NCBI RefSeq assembly: GCF_963082655.1
Contig: NC_081552.1
Span: 95,619,922 to 95,683,921, forward strand
DNA: 64,000 nt
Direction of reading: 5' to 3'
Source of the DNA: Stomoxys calcitrans
Taxonomy: Eukaryota > Arthropoda > Insecta > Diptera > Muscidae
Part shown: positions 45,330 through 56,624 of the stretch, piece by piece
Layout: the number at the start of each line of letters is the position of its first letter
How positions within the stretch are numbered: the first letter of the stretch is position 1
Translations under genes and position numbers: made by a program
Notes under the pieces: generated by a model
Seen by the model: the letters and a program-made list of their open reading frames with translations, nothing else
Databases searched by the model: none
Told to the model about the DNA's origin: nothing

Positions 45330-45601
45330 GCGGGTGGTGGTGTTTTTGTTTTCTTTGTTCGGCTCGCGCTGCTTTGTCTCGTTCGTTTTACTGTTTCTCT
45401 AAAGTTTTCCATGGTCACTCTCTACTATTACCCTTAAAAACAAATTTTAATAATTTTGGTGCTACAGACTATTGAAATCCCTATCTCATATTTGGTAGTC
45501 TTGCACGCATCCTCTAACCTACCGACATCATCTTCTTTATGATGAAATAAATCAATAAGTACTGGTGCACAGTAATAAGTGTCTCAATTAATTACAATAA
45601 A
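45330..45601 (+). repeat. Repeat family F copy, directly upstream of a B 5' end
   Basis: TTGTTCGGCTCGCGCTGC, CACTCTCTACTATTACCCTT, TAGTCTTGCACGCATCCTC, AGTAATAAGTGTCTCAATTA, in the order seen at 12600-12831; a B element starts at the equivalent point. Confidence 0.65.
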
Positions 45602-46844
45602 AACAAGTAAAAGCGTGCTAAGTTCGGCCGGGCCGAATCTTATATACCCTCCACAATGGATCGCACTTGTCGAGCTCTTTTCCCGGTATCACTTTTTAGG
45701 CAAACAATGGAATTGGAACTGTAACAAGTTATGGTCCATTTCGGACTATAATCGAATTGATTATGGAGAACATAGTAGAAGTCATTGTGTAGAATTTCTG
45801 CCAAATCTAGTAAGAATTGCGCCCTTTAGGGACTGAAGAAGAGATCGGTTTATGTGGGAGTTGTATTAGGCTATAAACCAATTCAGATCATATTCGACAC
45901 GTATGTCGAGGGAGAAGCTGCTGAACAAAATTTCAGCCCAATCGGATAATAATTGCTCCCCGTAGAGGCTCAAGAAGTCAATATCCCAGGTCGGTCTTTA
46001 TGGCAGCTATACCAGGTTATGGACCGATTTGAACCAATCCTAGCACAGCTGTTGAAAGTCATAACAAAACACCTCATGGAAAATTTCAGCTGAATCGAAT
46101 AATAATTGCGCCCTCTAGTGGCTCAAAAAGTCAAGACCCCAGATCGGTTTATATGGCGGTTACATCATGTTATTTACGGATTTGAATCATACTTAGCATA
46201 GTAATTGAAAATCATGAAAAACACCTCACGCAAAGTTTCAGCTAAATCGGATAATAATTGCGCTTCTAGTGGCTCAAAAACTCCATACTTAGCACAGTTG
46301 TTGGAAGTCATAACAAAACGCGCCATGCAAAATTTCAATAAAATCGGATAGGAATTGCTCCCTGTAGAGGCTCAAGAAGTCAAGCCCCAGATCGGTTTAT
46401 CTGGCAGCTATATCAGGTTATGGACCGATTTGAACCATACCTAGCACAGCTATTGAAAGACATAATAAAACACATCATGCAAAATTTCAGCCAAATCGGA
46501 TAAGAATTGCGCCTTCTAGTGGCTGAAGAAATCAAAATCCAAGATCGTTTTATATGGCAGTTATATCAAAACATGGACCGATATAGCCCATTTACAATAC
46601 CAACTGACCTTCACTAATAAGAAGTATTTGTACAAAATTTGAGGCGGCTAGCTTTACTCCTTCGGAAGTTAGCGTGCTTTCGACAGACGGACGGACGGAC
46701 GGACAGACGGACGGACATGGTTAGATCGACATAAAATGTCGCGACGATCAAGAATATATATACTTTATGGGGTCTCAGACGCATATTTCGAGGTGTTAAA
46801 TACGAATTTACTAAAGCCCCCTCCTATGGCGGAGGGTATAAAAA
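45602..46844 (+). repeat. Family B element, diverged subtype
   Basis: 5' AACAAGTAAAAGCGTGCTAA with palindrome and CACAATGGATCGCACTTG. The units are more varied than in 22152-23792 (CTGTTGAAAGTCATAAC in place of TTGGATATCATAAC). (GACG)n tract at 46685-46720, tail GGCGGAGGGTATAAAAA. Confidence 0.8.
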
Positions 46845-46989
46845 TCTATCGTTCGGGAATGTGTATGGATATACAATAGATTTGAAATGATTGGAGCTGA
46901 GGTGCTGGTAGGCCCCAAAATAGGCTGCGTTCTATTTCCTAAATTCTTATTTTTTATTGAATATCGCTCGAAAATCCCTACATAAATTC

Positions 46990-48070
46990 CGCTTGAGGTC
47001 GACAGTATCTATACTGGTCTCGGCGATAAAACAAAAAGAAAGGTTGAGGTATTTAAGCAACTTTTTCAATAGAGACTAAACAATGAAAATACTCTTTTAG
47101 ACCAAAAATACAAAAAATCCATTTATATACCCACCACCATAGGATGGGGGTGTACTAATCAAGTCATTCAGTTTCATTCGAAATATTCGTCTAAGAGCCC
47201 GTAATGTATTGTATATATATATATTCTTGATCCTCTCGACGTTCTGAATCGATCTTGCCATGTCCGTCCGTCCGTTTGTCGAAATCACGATAGCGGTTGA
47301 ACGCGTAGAGCTAGCCGCTTGAAATTTTGCACAGATACTTAATATTGATGTAGGTCATTGCGGATTGCAAATGGGCCATATGGGTTCAGATTCAGCTATA
47401 GCTCCGATATAAACCGATCTCTAGATTTGACTTCTTGAGCCCCTGAAAGCCGCAAGTTTTATCCGATTAAGCTGAAATTTTGCATGTAAGTCGACTTTCC
47501 TACGACTTTCAATCCCTGAGCTTTGTACGGTCCAAATCGGCCTATATCCTGATATAGCTCTTATATAAACCGATATCCCGATTTTACTTCTTGAGCCGTT
47601 ACAAGTCGCAATTTTTGTCCGATTTGGCTGAAATTTTGCGTGTAGTGTTCTTTTATGACTTCCAACAACTGTGCAAAATACGGCCTAAATCAGTCTTAGC
47701 CTGGTATATCTCGCATGTAAACCGGTCTCTCGGTTCTTAGAGATTTAATTTTTGCTGGTTTAACAGAAGTTTAGTATGTAGAATAAAATAATGCCCTCCA
47801 ACTATAATTATTTTGTATAAATTTTTGTCACCATTGTGGTTTTCAAGATTAGACCCGGTCGAACTTAGCACGCTTTAACTTGTTTTTACATTCTTTGTCT
47901 TCCAAACTGAATAACTTATAAATGAATAATAAAATTTGGATACTCCTAGCGGCATAGTCCTTGAAAATTTTGTCACCAATTCAAATTATTCATCAAATCG
48001 GATCTAGAATGCTTTCGTAAATCGCAAAACACAAAAGCCTATCTTGGCCAAAAACCTGAGCAAAAAATAA
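46990..48070 (+). repeat. Repeat family H copy, split by a B element
   Basis: Left part GGTTGAGGTATTTAAGCAAC, ACTCTTTTAGACCAAAAATAC; right part TTTGTCTTCCAAACTGAATA, GGCATAGTCCTTGAAAATTT, AATGCTTTCGTAAATCGC. The same order, uninterrupted, occurs at 60871-61170. The function is unknown. Confidence 0.6.
47125..47884 (-). repeat. Family B variant, minus strand, inserted in family H
   Basis: Begins ATATACCCACCACCATAGG and ends GCACGCTTTAACTTGTT. The palindrome is worn (TTAGACCCGGTCGAA). The uninterrupted H copy at about 60970 gives the empty site and fixes both boundaries to a few bases. Confidence 0.8.
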
Positions 48071-48565
48071 TATTGGAATTCGGATCGCAAATGAAGAATT
48101 AGCAGTCCGAACAAGTTTTAGAAATGCTGAGGTGACCAATTTTGGGGGCCTGCGAAGTGACGCCCGAATCTATAAATAATTTATGCACATACAAGTCATC
48201 CACTCTTCATTCGGGCCCACACAAGATATGTAGGTTAAAGAAGGATATTTGCTTTTGAATAATCAAACAAAAAAGGGCAAATGGAGTCATAAACGCTTTT
48301 ATAAGTCCATCCTCCTTTGGTATAAAAGGGAGTCTATGTTCTTGGAAAACCAGGTTGGTTAAACATATGTCAGCTTGAAGAATAAACACCAGCCGCAGTG
48401 GCGACATCAGCATTAATGGCAGCCACCACCACAACCATTGAAGTAGGCATAGCTACTCACAACCACATTATCGTTGTTATTTGAACCAACAGCCATATGT
48501 GATGCATTGTGGAAGTAATAAAAATTGCTTATTTGCTATGGAATTTTAAGCACAAAAGCAAAAAC
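48071..48565. other. Unassigned DNA
   Basis: It includes a short 3-bp run (GCAGCCACCACCACAACCA) near 48420. No gene or known repeat. Confidence 0.4.
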
Positions 48566-50378
48566 AAATAAATGTGTGCTAAGTTCGGCAGGGCCGAATC
48601 TTGGAAGCCCACCACCATGGATTCTGCTAAAAATGTATGCAAAATAAATAAAGTTGTGGGGCATAATTTTATTCTACATACCAAACTTCTGTCAAACCCG
48701 CAAAAATTAAAGCTTCTAGCAACCGTGCTTGGCACAGTTGTTGGAAGTTACACAGAACAATACATGCAAAATTTCAGCTAAATCGGAAAAAATTGCGTCT
48801 TGTAAGGGCTCAAGAATTCAAATCGGGAGATCGGTTTATATGGAAGCTATATCAGGTAATAGACCAGTTTGGACCGATTTGGACTGTACTTGGCGCAGTT
48901 GTTCGAAGTCATAACAAAACACTCCAAGCTTAGTTTCAGCCACTTCGGACAAAAATTGTGGCTTCCAGGGGCTCAAGAAGTCTAATCGGTAGATCGGTTA
49001 GAAGTCATAAAAGAACATCACCTGCAAAATTTTAGCTCAATCGGACAAAAATTGCGGTTTCCAGTAGCTCAAGGAATCAAATCGGGAAATCGGTTTATAT
49101 GGGAGCTTTATGTTATATGCGTTATGGACTGATTTGGACCGTACTTGGCACAGTTGTTGGATGTCGTAGGTTAGGTTAGGTTGAAAAGAAGGTGCAGGTA
49201 TTAATCCGCCCCATGCCACTATTGATATACACCTAAGCCTGTAATCGGCTTGTTGTGCGCTCTAAAAACTATAAATTAACTTCTAAAAAGAAAATTTTAA
49301 GTTAGAAATTCCGTGCAACTTACGAAATCCTTAATTGTTTTCAATGCCACTCCCCCAAGTTGGTTCATGTCCGATATTGTGTCTCCACTTAAGAGCCAGT
49401 AACTGTTGGACGCGAAAGCCGGGCAATGACAAAGGAAATGCTCCAACGTCTCATCATCTTCTCCGCATGCTCTACATATGGTATCACTGGCAGCACCAAT
49501 TTTACATAGGTGAGTTCGTAGTCCTATGTGTCCCGTTATGATACCAATAGCTATACTGACCTCCTTCTTGCTTCCTTTCAGTAATATCATCGTCTTCTCA
49601 AGATCTGGATCCCCCCATAGGATTTTCGCCGTCCTACCGATCGTTTCGCTGTTCCACAATGTTGCATGCGCATTCGTCGCATTCGTTAACTCGGTCTGAC
49701 CCGAAAGGCTTTGGGTTAACCAAGTTTATTGACGGCAGTCCTCTGGCCTTCACCGCCAAATTGTCTGCCCTTGGATGTCTAAACAGAGCAATAGGTGCCA
49801 AATTTCAGCCACATCTGCCAAAATTGCGGCTTCCAGGGGCTCAAGAAGTCAAATCGTGAGATCGGTTTGTATAAGAGCCATATCAGGTTATAGACCAATT
49901 TGGACCGTAGTTGGCACAGTTGTTGAAAGTCATAGCGGTACACCGCAGGCAAAATTTCAGCCAAATGGCGGGAGCTATGTCAGGTTATAGACCGATTTAG
50001 ACCGTACTTGCCACAGATGTTGGAAGTCGTAAGAAAACATCACCTGCAAAATTTTAGCCAAATCGGACAAAAATTGCGGCTTCCATGGGCTCAAGAAATA
50101 AAATCGGGATATCGGCATATAGAGGAGCTATATCTAAATCTGAAACGATATGGCCCATTTGCAATCTTCAACGACCTACAACAATATTAAGTATCTGTGC
50201 AAAATTTCAAGCGGCTAGTTTTACGCGTTATAGATGCGTTCAGCTAGATCGATTCAGAACATCGAGATGATCAAGAATACATATACTTTATGGGACCTTA
50301 GACGAATATTTCGAGGTGTTACAAACGGAATGACTAGATTAGTATACCTCCATCCTATGGTGGTGGATACAAAAATTG
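48566..50378 (+). repeat. Family B variant, plus strand, split by a LINE tail
   Basis: AACAAATAAATGTGTGCTAAG, palindrome with one change (TTCGGCAGGGCCGAA), CCCACCACCATGGATTCTGC, units with TTGGAAGTCATAAC, tail ATGGTGGTGGATACAAAAA. The variant tail GTGG(G/A)TACAAAAA also marks 55899-56441. Confidence 0.75.
49166..49770 (-). mobile_element. 5'-truncated L3 LINE with 9-bp target duplication
   Basis: Complement of 605 bp of L3, starting TAGGTTAGGTTAGG. Minus-strand protein: NSETIGRTAKILWGDPDLEK, GIITGHIGLRTHLCKIGAAS, CRACGEDDETLEHFLCHC (CxxC...H...C, zinc-knuckle-like), DMNQLGGVALKTIKDF. TTGGATGTC lies at 49157-49165 and 49771-49779. The C-terminal 120-codon frame is open, so this is the least decayed L3 copy here. 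Confidence 0.9.
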
Positions 50379-51002
50379 TGGGTGGAAATTTTAAAGCTGT
50401 TAAAATGATGGAAGGCTTTGAACTAAAATTCAATGTCAAAAACTTTTATATTAGTTTTTCTTTGCAACGTTTTATATCTAAAATTACTGGGCATCGTTTG
50501 GAAATCATCATTACGTGCATGAATTGCTCATTATGTCAAATTGTTTATTTTGGAAAAAGTTAATAAAGTAATTTCCAAATAACATTTAATTGATGCCAAT
50601 TTTCAAATGCATTGGGCGTTGATGTAGGCAGCCACATTTGTTAAATCTGCCTTTGTTTACTCAGCCATATAGGACGTAAAACCTAATGTTAATTTTACCA
50701 AATTTGTAGAAAAATACGAATAATTACAATAGAACAATACCATTCAGAGCATAAATCTAATATTATTTGCTTTTGGGGAGAATTAACTAAAATGAAAAAT
50801 AACTAATTTTGTATTTACTGCATTAAAATTAAAATTGTAATATACACCCAAAAAAATTGTCACTATAAAGGAAACTAAATTGTTATGGTAAGGCTTTTTG
50901 TCTGAAGGAAATTTTAAAGCTATATTGTCTTTTTCGACTAACATATGTTGGCTATTTCAATATAACATATCTTCTACGGTTTGCACAGTCAATATTTGAC
51001 AA
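50379..51002. other. Unassigned AT-rich DNA
   Basis: No frame of interest beyond the run-on from the repeat, and no shared repeat recognised. Confidence 0.4.
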
Positions 51003-51804
51003 CAACAAATAAAAGCATGCTAAATTCGGCCGGGCCATACCCTCCACCATTTGTCGAGTTCTTTTCCCGATATCTCCTTTTAGGCAAACAAAGGCTATTA
51101 GAAAATAATTGATTTAATTTCGGAGCTATATCAAGTTATAGTCCGATTCGGACCTTAATTGAACTGAACGTTGGAAACCATAGTAAAAGCCATTGTGTAA
51201 AATTTCAGCCAATTCGAGTAAGAATTGCACCCTTTAGGGGCTCAAGAAGTAAAATAGATCGGTTTATACGGGAGCTGTATCAGGCTATAGACCGATTCGG
51301 ACCATATTTGGCAAGTATGAATCTGATATAATTACGTTCTCTGGAGACTCAAAAAGTCTATATCAAGTTATGGACCGATTTCATCGATACTTGGTACAGT
51401 TGTTGGAAATCATAATAAAACATCTCACTCAAAATTTCACCCAAATTGGATATGAATTGTGCCCTCTGATGGCTCAAGAAGTCAAAATCCAAGATCAGTT
51501 TATATGGCAGCTATATCAAAACATGGACCGATATAGCCTATATACAATCCAAACCGACCTACACTAATAAGAAGTATTTGCAAAATTTCTAGTGGCTAGC
51601 TTTACTTCTTCGGAAGTTAGAGTGCTCTTGACAGACAGACGGACAGATGGACGGACAGAGGGAAGGACATAGCTAGATCGACCTCAAATTTCATGATGAT
51701 CAAGAATATATATACTTTATGGGGTCTTAGACGAATATTTCGAGGAGTTACAAACAGAATGACGAAATTAGTATACCCCCATCCTATGATGGAGGGTATA
51801 AAAA
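51003..51804 (+). repeat. Family B element, shortened
   Basis: AACAAATAAAAGCATGCTAAA; the palindrome is truncated (TTCGGCCGGGCCATACCC, losing its last arm bases). Few units, GACGGACAGATGGACGG tract, tail ATGATGGAGGGTATAAAAA. Confidence 0.8.
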
Positions 51805-52195
51805 TAAAAGTCATAAGCAAAACAAAAAGCCATTATAACCAACCATACATGTGCTGGGTTTGCTGCATAGCATCGGTGTGCAGGGCTGCCAGACCTAAAG
51901 AGTTTATGTCAGTTTGACAATTTTTTGACCAGTCGTGTTTTTATTATATCGGGTTTTGTGCAAAAAGCGGCCCTTCTTTTTTACACAGAAAAAATATTAC
52001 GAACATTTTTCAATTAAAAATGTTATTGAAAATAGAAATGTTTCCAATTAAAATTAATTGAATCAATAATTTTTAATTGAAACCGATTTTTTTTTTCAAA
52101 TATGATATTGATTGATTAAAAAATTCATTAACTTAATAATTTTTTATTGAATCTTAAAAAATTTTATATAATAAATGTGATTGAAAATTTTATCT
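51805..52195. other. Unassigned DNA with AT-rich inverted segments
   Basis: Around 52005-52165, TTTTCAATTAAAAATG and TTTTTAATTGAAA make short inverted matches. It may be a decayed MITE; not called as such. Confidence 0.35.
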
Positions 52196-53625
52196 TTTTA
52201 TACCCACCACCGAAGGATGGGGGTATATTCATTTTGTCATTCCGTTTGCAATACATCAAAATATCCATTTCCTATATTTATTATATTTCCTATCCTATAA
52301 AGTATATATATATTCTTGATCAGCGTAAAAATCTAAGACGATCTAGACATTCCGTCCGTCTGTCTGTTGAAATCACGCTACAGTCTTTAATAATACAGAT
52401 ATTGAGCTGAAATTTTGCACAGATCCTTTTTTTTTGGCCATAAGCAGGTTAAGTTCGAAGATGGGCTATATTTGCCTATATCTTGATATAGCCCCCATAT
52501 AGACCGATCCGCCGATTTAGGGTATAAGGACCATAAAAGCCACATTTATTATCCGATTTTGCTGAAATTTAGGACAGTGAGTTGTGTTAGGCCCTTCGAC
52601 ATCCTTCATCTATTTGGTTCAGATAGGTCCAGATTTAAATATAGCTGCCATATAGACCGATCCGCCGATTAAGGGTTTTAGGCCCATAAAAGCCACATTT
52701 ATTATCCGATTTTGCTGAAATTCGGGACAGTGAGTTGCGTTAAGCCCCTCAACATTATTAGTCAATTTGGTTCAGATCGGTCCAGATTTGGATATAGCTG
52801 CCATATAGACCGATCATCCGATTTAGGGTCTTAGGCCCATAAAAGCCACATTTATTATCCGATTTTGCTGAAATTTGGGACAGTGAGTTGTGTTAGGCCC
52901 ATCAACATCTTCCTTCGTCAATTTGGCTCAGATCGGTCCAGATTTGGATATACCTCCCATATAGACCGATCCTCCGATTTAGGGTCTTAGGCCCATAAGA
53001 GCCACATTTATTATCCGATTTTGCTGAAATTTGGACAGTGAGTTAAATTATGCCCCTTGACATACTTCTGCAGTATGGTACAGATCGGTACAGATTTGGA
53101 TATAGCTGCCATATAGACCGATCTCTTGGTTTGAGGTTTGGGTGCCATAAAAGGCGCATTTATTGTCCGATTTCGCTGTTATTTGGAACAGTGCGTTGTG
53201 TCAGACTCTTCGACATTTTTCTGCAACTTGGTCCAAATCGGTGGAGATTTGGATATAGCTGCCATGTGGACCGATCTCTCGATTTAAAGTCTTGGCCCCA
53301 TAAAAGGCGCATTTATAATCCGATTTTACTGAAATTTGACGCAGTGATTTATGTTAGGCTTTCGACATCTGTGTCGTATATGGTTCAGATCGGTTTATTT
53401 TTAGATATAGCTACTAAAAAGACCAATATTTTGTTATATACAATTGAGCAATGACTTGTACTTATTAGAATTTGGTCCAAATCGGAATATATTTCGATAT
53501 AACTGCTATGGGACATAAGGCATGCAATTTACACCGGATTTTGATGGAAGGTGGTTTACATATATACCCGAGGTGCCGGGTATCCAAAGTTCGGCCCGGC
53601 CGAACTTAACGCCTTTTTACTTGTT
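52196..53625 (-). repeat. Family A element, minus strand, complete
   Basis: TTTTATACCCACCACCGAAGG tail, units with GCCACATTTATTATCCG, 5' TCGGCCCGGCCGAA palindrome and CCTTTTTACTTGTT. A 14-bp duplicated word (CCTATATTTATTATATTTCCTATCC) disturbs the tail near 52275. Longest minus-strand A copy without an insertion. Confidence 0.85.
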
Positions 53626-53691
53626 TATTTTTTTCTGTGTAAGATGTATATTTATTATTATTTTTCAGTCCTATATTAACCCCGATATTTA

Positions 53692-53794
53692 CAACACTTA
53701 ATGTAGGTCTAAAATAGGTTTATTGGACAGATTTTGTTTAAAGAGCAGTCAAAAAAACCTATTTTATGTCTTCATACTTTTGTGAATACGGCCG
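53692..53794. mobile_element. Palindromic MITE, second copy
   Basis: CCGATATTTACAACACTTAATG at the left, AATAGGTTTATTGGACAG facing CAGTCAAAAAAACCTATT, and TTTTGTGAATACGGCCG at the right. More diverged than the copy at 16360-16474, but the hairpin is still clear. Confidence 0.7.
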
Positions 53795-54169
53795 TTAATC
53801 TATATACTATATTTACGAATTTTCAATTTTAGGGTTTCGATAACCTAACATTCTGAAAGTTTGTCTTTGGTCAACATTTCTCAGAAATTTCAACTTGAAA
53901 AGAAAATTTTAGTTAAATTTTGTATCTAGAGAAAATTTTATTCAAACTTTGTTCCTATAGAAGAATTCTTTAATAGTATGTGTTTACGGGAAGTTTCGTA
54001 AAAAATTTGTACCTTATATTAAATATTGGGGTATTTATGGTTTTGTTAAGAATAATAGTTAAGCAATTTGAGTTTAGAGGTTATTTGAGTTTACAGAGGT
54101 TATTCACCAACAGAAAATTGCAAAATAGTGATGAAAGAGACGAATTTTAGGAGCGACCGAAAAAGACCT
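53795..54169. other. Unassigned DNA
   Basis: AT-rich, no recognisable gene or repeat. Confidence 0.4.
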
Positions 54170-54300
54170 GGCAGCGCTGTCGGTGTGTGTTTGTTTTATT
54201 TTCTTAGTTCGGCTTTCGCTGCTTGTTCTTGTTCGCTTACTGCTGCTCTCGGAGTTTCTCTGTCACTCTCTCTACTATTACCCTAAAACAGTGGTGCACA
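54170..54300 (+). repeat. Repeat family F, partial copy
   Basis: TTAGTTCGGCTTTCGCTGC, TTCGCTTACTGCTGCTCTCG, CACTCTCTCTACTATTACCC as in the two longer copies. It is not followed by a B element. Confidence 0.55.
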
Positions 54301-54416
54301 AAATGAAAATGAGATTGTATGTGCGAATTACTCTTCATACAGTTTCATAATTCTCTCGATACAAAGAAAGTTAAGAAAGTCTCGAAAGAGAAACAAACAA
54401 AAATTGTAAAATTTAA

Positions 54417-54750
54417 TTATCTTCGCCCTAACAGGCAAAAAACTTGAAAATTAAAAAAATTTTATTAAACAAAAACACATGCATTTGGAAAAAGTACAGC
54501 TAATAGACAGGGTTGTTGAGCGTGGTTAATGTGGTAATTGTATCATAGAGGCGTTTTCGCAATTAATACTATTTAAATACAACATACCAACGCACGGCCC
54601 TTGAAGCCATCACACCTAATATGGTTCAAAAGTCTTCTAACCAAAGACGAAAAGCGTCCTATAGTGGTTGGTATGTGTTGATATCTCTGGTTTTCATTTG
54701 CAAAGAAAATCTCCGATCATTGAGTTTGTTTCAAAAGAGAAACTAACAAA
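54417..54750 (+). repeat. Repeat family G copy without the SINE-like insertion
   Basis: CGCCCTAACAGGCAAAAAAC, AAAGTACAGCTAATAGACAG, CTTGAAGCCATCACACC. It provides the empty site for 19068-19228. Bases 54751-55088 show an echo of its start (CGCCTTATCAGCCAAAAAAC near 54773) and nothing else. Confidence 0.7.
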
Positions 54751-55099
54751 AATTGTAGAATTTAATGATCTTCGCCTTATCAGCCAAAAAACTTGAAAAT
54801 GAAAGTTAATTTATACGACAAAAAAATTAAGTTTTTAAAACGAAACATTATATTAATATTTAATTTGTCCTTTCTTATTTAGCGGTTAACAAGAAAAGCC
54901 ATTGATTTCAAAATTAAAATACAAAAACGATGCGTACAGCCATGAGCATGCTCTTTCGTTGCTGTCTCAACAACGACTGAAACCAAGAGAATAAGAATAC
55001 ATATAAATTGAGCATCAACGCTAGCATTAAGGATATTTTAATTCTGTAGCCGAGAAACAAACCAATTTTATTAATTTTACTGCCGCCGACAACTGACTT

Positions 55100-55588
55100 G
55101 GGTTAGCTTAGGTTAGGCTGAAAAGAGGGTGCAGATATTAATCCGCCCCATGCCACTATGGACATACACCTAAGCCAGTAATCGGCTTGTTGTCCGCTCT
55201 AAAAACTATAAAGTAACCTCTAAAAAGAAAATTCTAAGTTAGGAATTCCGTGCTACTTACAAAATCCTGAATTGTTTTCAATGCCACTCCCCTATGTTGG
55301 TTAATGTCTGATATTGTGTCTCCACCTATGTACTGGTATCTGTTGGACGCGAAAGCCGTGCAATGACAAAGGAAATGCTCCAACGTCTCATCATCTTCCC
55401 CTCATGCCCTACACATGCTATAGGATTTTCGTCGTCCTACCGACCGTTTCGCTGTTCCACAACGTTGCATGCGCATTCGTCGCCCACTCCCTTAACTCGG
55501 ACTGCGTCGACCCGAAAAGCTTCGGGTTAACCAAGTTTATTGACGGCAGTCCTCTGGCCTTCCCCGCCAAATCGTCTCCGTTATGGAC
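55100..55588 (-). mobile_element. 5'-truncated L3 LINE with 11-bp target duplication
   Basis: Complement of the L3 3' end (hairpin GCCAGTAATCGGC at about 55175), with the Cys-rich region partly deleted near 55420. ACAACTGACTT lies at 55089-55099 and 55589-55599. Minus-strand frames are broken. Confidence 0.9.
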
Positions 55589-55609
55589 ACAACTGACTTA
55601 GCAAAATAA

Positions 55610-55800
55610 TTTATTGGAAATCCACAAAATCTCAACAATTTTGTCTGTCAAGTCTCAACAAACCTACTTCAATAATTAATGTCTTATATTCAATGCTTAC
55701 AACTCGTTGAGAATTAACTGTTTCACATCCAAATTTGGTAGTTGGTTCTTTTTGAGAGTTATTTTTTCTGCGCTTGATAGCTACACAAGATTGGAAAAAA
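55610..55800 (+). repeat. Repeat family E copy, empty for the MITE
   Basis: GTCTGTCAAGTCTCAACAAACC, CAATAATTAATGTCTTA, GAGAATTAACTGTTTCACAT, TTTGGTAGTTGGTTC. It compares directly with 16290-16560. Confidence 0.6.
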
Positions 55801-55898
55801 ACAAATAAAAGCGTACTTAGTTTGGATGGGCCGAATCTTATATACCCTCCACCATGGATCTCATTTGTCATTTTAGTGCCCGATATCCCGATAAATAA
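55801..55898 (+). repeat. Family B 5' end, about 98 bp only
   Basis: ACAAATAAAAGCGTACTTAG, palindrome lost by mutation (TTTGGATGGGCCGAA), TATATACCCTCCACCATGG, then cut off by the 5' end of the next B copy. Similar length to the fragment at 12832. Confidence 0.75.
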
Positions 55899-56441
55899 AA
55901 CAAGTAAAAGCGTGCTAAGTTCGGCCGGGCCGAATCTGGAGGAACCCATCACCATGGATTTTGCTACAATATGGGAGCTATATCTATCTATAGACCGATT
56001 TGGACTGTCCTTGGCTCCGTTGTTGGGAGTCATAACAGAATACTATGTGCAAAATTTCAGCCTGGGGCTCAAGAAGTCAAATCGGGAGATCGGTTTATAT
56101 GGGAGCTATATTTGGTTCTTGACCGATTTGGACCATACTTGTCACAGTTGTTGGAAGTCATAACAGAACACTATGTGCAAAATTTCAGCCAAATCTGACA
56201 AGAATTGTGACTTCCATGGGATTAAGAAATCAAATCGGGAGATCGGTTTGTATGTGAGCTATATCTAAATGTGAACCGATATGGCCCATTTCCAATCCCC
56301 ATTGACCTTCCTCGATACTAAGTATCTGTACGAAATGTCAAGCGGCTAGCTTTACGCGTTAGACCGCCAACGTGATTTCGACAGACGGACATGCGGCCTT
56401 GACGAATATTTCGCCCCATCCTATGGTGGTGGGTACAAAAA
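55899..56441 (+). repeat. Family B variant, short
   Basis: AACAAGTAAAAGCGTGCTAA, perfect palindrome, ACCCATCACCATGGATTTTGC, two to three units, tail ATGGTGGTGGGTACAAAAA. The tetranucleotide tract is reduced to GACAGACGGACATGCGG. Confidence 0.8.
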
Positions 56442-56624
56442 TGCAGAAAATATAAAAATTAAAAAATTTGTAAAAGTTTTGTACGCTAAGAAACAAACGG
56501 TGAAGCGTTCTAAAGATAAATTCACAGAGAAATATTCGCAATGGCTTAATGAGACCTTGGACATTCAATGCTACGGGAAACGAAGACGCCCACGTAAAGA
56601 ATATGATGACTTAAAAAAACGAAA

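Noticed and set aside
45133..45402. Frame starting MVFDSWGDDDTKKP as a gene
   Set aside because: No family recognised, and its second half is repeat family F.
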